This document shows, in pieces, positions 13,447 to 18,305 of a stretch of DNA of 18,305 bases; position 1 is the first letter of the stretch, and every line of letters starts with the position of its first letter. Made by a program: the position numbers and the translations under genes. The DNA comes from Granulicella sp. (GTDB lineage: Bacteria > Acidobacteriota > Terriglobia > Terriglobales > Acidobacteriaceae), in NCBI GenBank assembly GCA_003133205.1, contig PKWK01000388.1, positions 1-18,305 on the forward strand. The letters run 5' to 3'. Under the pieces are notes generated by a model. The model saw only the letters and a list, made by a program, of their open reading frames with translations. It was not told the origin of the DNA and ran no database searches.

Positions 13447-14127
13447 AGCATCGACCACCGTCCCCCGGGCCCGGAACCGCCGCAAATACCAGTCCGCCAC
13501 CACCACCGTGCTCAACCACACCGCCCCCACAAAATACCCGGCCGCCACATCGCTCGGATAATGCACTCCCAGGTAGATTCGGCTGTAGCCGATCCCAAAG
13601 ATCAGCGCCCCCGCCGCCACCAGCACCCCGACGCGCTCCCAGTCGCGCGGCAGGTGCCGCATGCCAATGTAGATCAGCATGCCGTACACCACGACGGCAA
13701 AGACGGAGTGCCCACTCGGAAACGAAAAACTAGGCTCATGCACGAACGCCCACGGCAGGTCCGGCCTCACCCGCCGGAAGTACAGTTTGAGCACCGTAAC
13801 CAGCACATCAGCTCCGCCCGTCGCGATCAGCCACACCACGGCCGCATGGCGCAATCGTCTCCACCAAAGCAGCGCCGCGATCACCGGGATCGCAGGCGTC
13901 AGAACCTGTGGCGAACCGATCCACGTCAGCCCGAACATCACCCGCGTCAGCCCCGGCGTCGCATCCTCGTGCACCTCGCTCTGAATAGAGCCTTCCATTT
14001 GCATCGAGTCCGGCTCCAGGATCTCCTCATGAAACTCCGCCAGGCTCAGCATCAGCACGCCCGTAGCCACCAGGCCAGCCACCAGAAGCACAACAAACAG
14101 CCTCCAGGTCTTCGCCGTAAACGCCAT
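13432..14127 (-). CDS. PAP2 family membrane phosphatase
   Basis: A 231-residue integral membrane phosphatase of the PAP2 superfamily. All three motifs are visible: K-x6-RP as KLYFRRVRP at 114-122; PSGH at 137-140 with the catalytic His140; and SR-x5-H-x3-D as SRIYLGVHYPSD at 182-193 with nucleophile His189. Membrane segments lie near 9-30, 74-90, 96-113, 142-156, 165-181 and 195-212. Members dephosphorylate phosphatidic acid, undecaprenyl pyrophosphate or related lipids; the substrate is not deducible. The frame is open to 14274, but the extra 49 residues lack membrane or family character, so ATG 14127 is used, though it has no clear Shine-Dalgarno. It faces the fibre operon tail-to-tail, 63 bases away. 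The 80 bases at 13474-13553 recur at 8621-8700. Confidence 0.88.
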   Translation of the reverse strand: MAFTAKTWRLFVVLLVAGLVATGVLMLSLAEFHEEILEPDSMQMEGSIQSEVHEDATPGLTRVMFGLTWIGSPQVLTPAIPVIAALLWWRRLRHAAVVWLIATGGADVLVTVLKLYFRRVRPDLPWAFVHEPSFSFPSGHSVFAVVVYGMLIYIGMRHLPRDWERVGVLVAAGALIFGIGYSRIYLGVHYPSDVAAGYFVGAVWLSTVVVADWYLRRFRARGTVVDATHAR

Positions 14128-14345
14128 AGCGTCGAAAGGTACCACAAACCCACCCACATTTCCGCCGACCAGAGGAAACACCTCCTCGACGAATCCACCC
14201 ACGTCGTCCTGGTGCCTCCGAAGAATCCCATCTTCATGTCCTGGTTGACAGGGGTAGTCGCTTGCGTTAATCATCTTCGGCGCTGGAAAATAATCGATTT
14301 ATACGCCGTCAGTGTGGCATAGTCGGCTCTGGGTTCATATTGCAT

Positions 14346-14362
14346 ATTCCGATTATCGGAAT
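14346..14362. promoter_or_regulatory. 17-bp palindrome upstream of second Oar-like receptor
   Basis: ATTCCGAT, a central T, then ATCGGAAT form a perfect 8-bp inverted repeat centred 40 bases before the ATG at 14394. It is a good size for a dimeric helix-turn-helix operator, and it is placed in the probable 5' leader or core promoter. The surroundings (14275-14345) are AT-rich for this genome. I cannot name the regulator and saw no second copy in the window. Confidence 0.45.
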
Positions 14363-14393
14363 GCAGTACCCGATGATTCGCAACGGAGGCACT

Positions 14394-17300
14394 ATGAAGG
14401 TCTGGTCATTAAGCAAAAAGTTGATTGAGAGTCTGTCTTTAATCGATGCGCGTTTTTTCAAGATGAGCGTCCTGAGTCTCGCCCTGGTCACCATGGCATT
14501 TGGCTCGGGTTCGCTGCAGGCTCAAACCTCCCTGGGTCAAATTTCGGGTACCGTCACCGATGCCACCAACAGCGTGGTGCGTGGCGCAGTCCTCACCGTC
14601 ACCGAGACACAAACCAACCAGATTCATACCGCGACCACAGACGAAAGCGGCTTCTACGTCGTGACTAACCTTCCGATCGGCGACTACACGGTCGAAGTGA
14701 AGTCCACAGGATTCCGTGGTGAGAAGCGTACCGGCATCGTCATTACCGCCGACGCAAAGATCACCGCCAACTTCGGGCTTGTAGTCGGTGCCGTCTCCGC
14801 GGAGGTAAGCGTCACCGCCGTCGCAAGTGAAGCCATCAACACCACCAGCGGCGAGCTTTCTCACATCATCGATACCAAGCAGGTTGAAGAGCTGCCCCTC
14901 AACGGCCGCAACTATATCCAGTTGATGACCATCATCCCAGGCGCGGTCGTCACCAACCCCGACGTCTTCTCTGTCACCACCAGTCTGGCCGCGGGAAACC
15001 AGAACATCAACGGCAACAAGTCCGACTCCAACAACCTCACCGTAGACGGTGCGTTCAACCTGGCTTCCGGTAGCAATGGCAGCTTGGTAAACAACGTCGG
15101 CGCCGACTTCATTCAGGAAGTCAAGATCGAAACCTCGAACTTCTCCGCCGAGTTTGGCCGTAACTCCGGTCCGGCGTTCAATATTGTCACCAAGAGCGGC
15201 TCAAACAAATTCCACGGCTCCGTCTTCGAGTATCTGCGCAATAACTACTTCGACGCCCGTCCGTTCTACTCATCGATCAAGACCCACCTCGTCTACAACG
15301 ACTTCGGATACGCCATCGGCGGCCCGATCTTCAAAGATCGCCTCTTCTTCTTCGCCGGCGAGGAGTGGAAGCGCCTTCGCCAGAACCAAGCCCCCACCCA
15401 GCGAACCACCCCCAGTTCGGCAGAGCTAGCCGGAGACTTCTCAGGCCTTGGCAAACCGCTGTTCTTTCCGGGAACCACCAACCCAATCCCAAATAACAAC
15501 ATCGCGGCCTTGATGACCACCGACGGCAAAGCCATCGCGAACGTCTACTCGACGATGAATGCGCTTGGCCAGTTCACCGATGCTACCAACGCAGCGAATA
15601 ATCTCACCCTCACCCCAACCAATCCGCTTAACTTCCGCGAAGATATCTTCCGGTTGGATTTCCGCATCAACGACAAGCACATGATCTATGGCCGTTGGAT
15701 CAACGACAACAACAGCCTCATCGATCCGTTTGGCACGTTCTCAGACAGTGGCAATCTTCCCACCACCCCCACGCAGCGCAATCGCCCTGGTCAGAGCTAT
15801 CTCGTCGCGGAAACCTGGACCATTCGTCCGACCTTGATCAACCAGGCCACAGTGAACTTCAGCTTCGTCTCGCAGCACATTCCTCCGTACGGGGTGAACT
15901 GGAAGCGCGAAACCTACGGCTTCCAGTACGCCAAACTCTTCCCCGGAGCGGGTGCCTATCCGAATGGAATTCCTGAGGTCGGCATCACCTCTTTCGCCGG
16001 ATTCCAGGGCCCGAACTTTGCCCTCAACTCGCCCACCACGGACATTCAATTGGGTGACACCATCTCCTGGATCAAGGGCAATCACCTTATTAAATTTGGC
16101 GGCGTCTACGTCCGCAATCGCGTCGATCAGAATGGCCGTCCTTACTACACGGGCAGGGCAAGCTTCAACGCCAGCGGCAACGCGATTACTACCGGTTACG
16201 CCCTCGCCGATGCGCTACTGGGCAACTTCAATAGCTACACCGAAGCCAGCGCCGACCCGACTGGCCACTTCCGCTTCAACCAACCCGAATGGTTCGCGCA
16301 GGACACCTGGAAGGCCCTCAGAAACCTGAGCGTCGAGTACGGAGTCCGTTGGCAGGGTATCCCGGCGATGTACACGCAGGGCAATAACATGGCCAACTTC
16401 GACCCCTCGGTTTATAGCCCGACCACCGCCATCACAGTCACTACGGCGGGCAAGGTGGTTCCCGGCTCCGGAAATCCCTACAACGGTCTCGTTCGTACGA
16501 GCGATGGCATTCCGTCCGATCAGACCGCCCGTGTTCCCAACATCAACACGGCTGCCTATCCGCAGATCCCACAGTCAGCGCCCCGCGGCTTCTACACTAT
16601 GCACGGAGCCTTCGGACCGCGCTTCGGATTTGCGTACTCTCCAGGTGACAACAAGACCTCCATCCGAGGCGGCTACGGAGTCTTCTTCTACCGTGCCGAA
16701 GGTAACGTCACCTTCAGCCAGGTAAACGTTCAACCCTACCTCCAGAACGTCGAGTTCGACTTCGCCAACCTCGGCAACATCAGCGCTGGAACCCCCAACA
16801 ACACCGGCCTGCAGGGAGGAATCAGTGCCATCAATCCTGGCCTGAAGAACCCCTACGTCGAGCAGTTCAGCCTGGGTGTTCAGCGTCAACTGCCTTGGGG
16901 CATGTTGCTGGAGACCACCTACGTTGGCAACGTCGGCCATCACCTGCTTCGTCAACCCAACATCAACTTCCCCAGCCTTGCATTGGTCGCGGCCAACCCC
17001 ACGAACAGTACAAACTTCTACAACCCATACAAAGGCTTCACCAGCATCGGAATGTACCTCAGCGATTCCAACAGCAACTACAACGCGCTGCAGACCTATC
17101 TCTCCAAACGGACGGGCCAGGTCACCTTCACCGTTGGCTATACGTTCGCCAAGGGACTCGGCGACTCGCAGAGCAACGGCAACAGCAACGAGAATTGGCA
17201 GAGCCTCAACTACACTTACGGCGAACTCAGTATCGACCGGAAGCAAGCGTTCGTCTCCACCGTGGTTTGGCAACTGCCCACGTTCGCTGGAAAGAACATC

Positions 17301-17765
17301 TTCCTGCGCGAAGCCGCCGGCGGCCTCCAGATCACCGGCGTCGTCCGTGCCCAGACTGGCCCGTTCGATACCATTCAGGGCAATTCATCCGTTGGAAGCC
17401 GTCGCTCCAACTACGTCGCCGGTACGCCTCTGTACTTGAAGGACAACCGTTTCACGCTTGCGAATCATCAGTCGCAATTTATCAATCCGGCTGCCTTCAC
17501 GGTTCCGGCTGCAGGCACCTTCGGTTCCGCTGGAGTCGGTACCATCGTCCAGCCGGGCTTGACCCAGGCCGACATAACCCTGTCCAAGCTCTTTGATTTC
17601 AAGGAGCGGGTACAGTTCAAACTTCAGGGTGATGCATTCAACGTCCTCAACCACACCAACTACAGTTCGCTGGATACCAACGTCTCCGACGGCGCCTCCT
17701 TCGGACGTCTCAACGGAGCCTACCCAAACCGCCAGCTACAGCTAGGCGCCAAGGTCGTCTTCTAG
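14394..17765 (+). CDS. Oar-like TonB-dependent receptor with carboxypeptidase-regulatory-like domain
   Basis: A 1123-residue outer-membrane receptor. Domains: a long signal peptide (basic n-region to about 23, hydrophobic 24-38, cut near LQA-Q at 43); a carboxypeptidase-regulatory-like domain about 47-127 (ISGTVTDATNSVVRGA, GFYVVTNLPIGDYTVEV); a plug with the acidobacterial hallmark ELPLNGRN at 166-172, LTVDGAFN, EFGRNSGPAFNIVTKSGSNKFHG and the aromatic YLRNNYFDARPFY; then the beta-barrel, ending in KLFDFKERVQFKLQGDAFNVLNH and a C-terminal Phe (KVVF). It is the more canonical of the two receptors here; the first has NLPVATRN in place of LPLNGRN. ATG 14394 is chosen because GGAGG lies four bases upstream; the frame extends to a TTG at 14340. 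The ligand is unknown, and no periplasmic or inner-membrane partner is adjacent. Confidence 0.93.
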   Translation: MKVWSLSKKLIESLSLIDARFFKMSVLSLALVTMAFGSGSLQAQTSLGQISGTVTDATNSVVRGAVLTVTETQTNQIHTATTDESGFYVVTNLPIGDYTVEVKSTGFRGEKRTGIVITADAKITANFGLVVGAVSAEVSVTAVASEAINTTSGELSHIIDTKQVEELPLNGRNYIQLMTIIPGAVVTNPDVFSVTTSLAAGNQNINGNKSDSNNLTVDGAFNLASGSNGSLVNNVGADFIQEVKIETSNFSAEFGRNSGPAFNIVTKSGSNKFHGSVFEYLRNNYFDARPFYSSIKTHLVYNDFGYAIGGPIFKDRLFFFAGEEWKRLRQNQAPTQRTTPSSAELAGDFSGLGKPLFFPGTTNPIPNNNIAALMTTDGKAIANVYSTMNALGQFTDATNAANNLTLTPTNPLNFREDIFRLDFRINDKHMIYGRWINDNNSLIDPFGTFSDSGNLPTTPTQRNRPGQSYLVAETWTIRPTLINQATVNFSFVSQHIPPYGVNWKRETYGFQYAKLFPGAGAYPNGIPEVGITSFAGFQGPNFALNSPTTDIQLGDTISWIKGNHLIKFGGVYVRNRVDQNGRPYYTGRASFNASGNAITTGYALADALLGNFNSYTEASADPTGHFRFNQPEWFAQDTWKALRNLSVEYGVRWQGIPAMYTQGNNMANFDPSVYSPTTAITVTTAGKVVPGSGNPYNGLVRTSDGIPSDQTARVPNINTAAYPQIPQSAPRGFYTMHGAFGPRFGFAYSPGDNKTSIRGGYGVFFYRAEGNVTFSQVNVQPYLQNVEFDFANLGNISAGTPNNTGLQGGISAINPGLKNPYVEQFSLGVQRQLPWGMLLETTYVGNVGHHLLRQPNINFPSLALVAANPTNSTNFYNPYKGFTSIGMYLSDSNSNYNALQTYLSKRTGQVTFTVGYTFAKGLGDSQSNGNSNENWQSLNYTYGELSIDRKQAFVSTVVWQLPTFAGKNIFLREAAGGLQITGVVRAQTGPFDTIQGNSSVGSRRSNYVAGTPLYLKDNRFTLANHQSQFINPAAFTVPAAGTFGSAGVGTIVQPGLTQADITLSKLFDFKERVQFKLQGDAFNVLNHTNYSSLDTNVSDGASFGRLNGAYPNRQLQLGAKVVF

Positions 17766-17790
17766 GCGGCCGCCAACCTCCAAACCATCT

Positions 17791-17831
17791 TGGGTGCCCC
17801 ATTCATGCGCGGCCTCATCGCGCATGGGTGG
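17791..17831. repeat. Dispersed intergenic repeat with hairpin, copy B
   Basis: CATGCGCG at 17804-17811 and CGCGCATG at 17819-17826 form a perfect 8-bp stem around a 7-base loop, with imperfect pairing outwards. The block begins TGGGTGCCCCA, repeated at 17951-17961, and contains the 18-mer shared with 13429-13446. It starts 26 bases past the receptor stop. Confidence 0.65.
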
Positions 17832-17913
17832 GGTCGACGCCGTCTGGGGCATAATGAAGCAGGAGGCTCGACTATGGCAACCCTCGATTGGTCCCAATGC
17901 CCCGCCGTCGAAA

Positions 17914-17983
17914 GGCGGGTGGCCCAGATCTGAGATTGACCCACCGAAACTGGGTGCCCCATGTCTCGATTCTGAGACATGGG
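17914..17983. repeat. Dispersed intergenic repeat with hairpin, copy C
   Basis: It opens with GGCGGGTGGCCCA (12 bases shared with 13383-13394), contains TGGGTGCCCCA (shared with 17791-17801), and ends in a perfect 10-bp hairpin: CCCATGTCTC at 17958-17967 and GAGACATGGG at 17974-17983 with a 6-base loop. It does not follow a gene directly, and its stem differs from that of copy B, so the family has a constant head and variable hairpins. Confidence 0.6.
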
Positions 17984-18241
17984 TTCTCGCAGCACTACAG
18001 GTTTCCGCCTCTGCCCGGAAACCGTGTCAAGCCCCCGCGCTCACCTCAAGAAATATTTCACTCCGATATCTAGCTCCATCGCAATGACTTACAACTTTTC
18101 CACCGGCCGAAAATAGTTGGCATAGTAGTTATGGTCAACCTGCTATCATTAAGGTAGTTAGTTTGAAACAAAGGCTGCAAGGCAAGCGCCCCCGCGCAAC
18201 CCTGCGGCCTTTGACATTTAAGTCCCAGGGAGCGCCCTTCG

Positions 18242-18305
18242 ATGCCACGCCGCGAATCTCGAACCAGGCACCTGGAACCTCCGAAAGTATATATCAATCG
18301 GTATA
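18242..18305 (+). CDS. Possible start of a truncated gene at the window edge
   Basis: From ATG 18242 a frame runs to the end of the window, starting MPRRESRTRHLEPPKVYINR. AGGGAG lies about 9 bases before the ATG, and an in-frame stop at 18212 bounds it upstream, so the ATG is the only normal start. Only 21 residues are visible: strongly basic, without a signal peptide, and too short for a family call. It could equally be a chance open frame. Confidence 0.3.
   Translation, partial: MPRRESRTRHLEPPKVYINRY

Larger units (their letters stand above)
17766..18241. other. Intergenic region with repeats after second receptor
   Basis: 476 bases without a supported gene. It holds the dispersed repeat copies at 17791-17831 and 17914-17983, then an AT-richer part (18060-18180) with short TAGTTA/GGTAGTTAG motifs that could be a promoter for a gene running out of the window. 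No clear terminator with a T-tract follows the receptor stop; the first repeat hairpin (17804-17826) may serve that role. Confidence 0.5.

Noticed and set aside
14245..14250. Perfect TTGACA -35 box upstream of the second receptor
   Set aside because: The hexamer 17 bases on (TAATCA) is a poor -10, and the site lies about 145 bases before the start codon.
13432..14274. Longer PAP2 frame starting at 14274
   Set aside because: The extra 49 residues are polar, have no PAP2 or membrane character and no ribosome binding site; ATG 14127 directly precedes the first membrane segment.
14315..14323. TGGCATAGT, seen also at 18118-18126, as a sigma-54 -24 box
   Set aside because: The matching -12 GC dinucleotide at the fixed spacing is absent at both places, so sigma-54 control is not supported.
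1..18305. CRISPR arrays, tRNA or rRNA genes, transposases
   Set aside because: No regularly spaced direct repeats outside coding sequence, no recognisable RNA gene and no transposase or integrase motif were found.

Overview
The window looks like chromosome of a soil Acidobacteriota, most likely class Terriglobia (Granulicella/Edaphobacter/Terriglobus type). The evidence is two very large Oar-like TonB-dependent receptors with an N-terminal carboxypeptidase-regulatory-like domain (one with the LPLNGRN plug motif), a tandem pair of TIGR03435-type soil-associated proteins, an orphan PEP-CTERM protein, GC-rich coding sequence, and dispersed GGGTGCCCC/GCGCATGGGT intergenic repeats. The genus assignment is inference. 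No rRNA, tRNA, CRISPR array or transposase was seen.

Layout, left to right. (1) 28-381 (+): a gamma-glutamylcyclotransferase-fold protein preceded by a 7-bp tandem repeat. (2) 396-5972 (-): an Oar-like receptor gene, a hairpin terminator candidate, then two tandemly duplicated TIGR03435 genes. (3) 6286-7344 (+): an adenosine-deaminase-family enzyme. (4) 7603-8442 (+): a secreted PEP-CTERM protein. (5) 8443-9205: a long non-coding stretch with a perfect 13-bp inverted repeat and an 80-bp near-identical copy of the 3' end of the PAP2 phosphatase gene found about 5 kb further on. (6) 9206-13368 (+): a compact four-gene operon, the most interesting part of the window. (7) 13432-14127 (-): the intact PAP2 phosphatase. 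(8) 14394-17765 (+): a second Oar-like receptor with a 17-bp palindrome just upstream of its start. (9) 17766-18305: intergenic repeats and perhaps the start of a truncated gene.

The operon at 9206-13368 encodes, in order: a 572-residue exported Ser/Ala/Asn/Thr-rich protein with a similar module at each end; a 136-residue exported protein carrying one related Asn-rich module; a freestanding exported C39 (double-glycine) peptidase with its Cys, His and Asp in place; and an outer-membrane beta-barrel protein with an N-terminal coiled coil. This combination and order recall the Pseudomonas Fap functional-amyloid operon (FapB/FapC fibre proteins, FapD C39 peptidase, FapF coiled-coil barrel secretor). 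Both candidate fibre proteins carry, after the Sec signal, a leader-like PL-x-D-x-x-MD-x-VTA segment whose hydrophobic residues fall at the spacing of double-glycine leaders, so the C39 peptidase may cleave them in the periplasm. A strong hairpin with a T-rich tail lies after the large gene and could make the large protein more abundant than the rest. I read the locus as a divergent Fap-like fibre secretion system; this is inferred from architecture and motifs, not from a database search.
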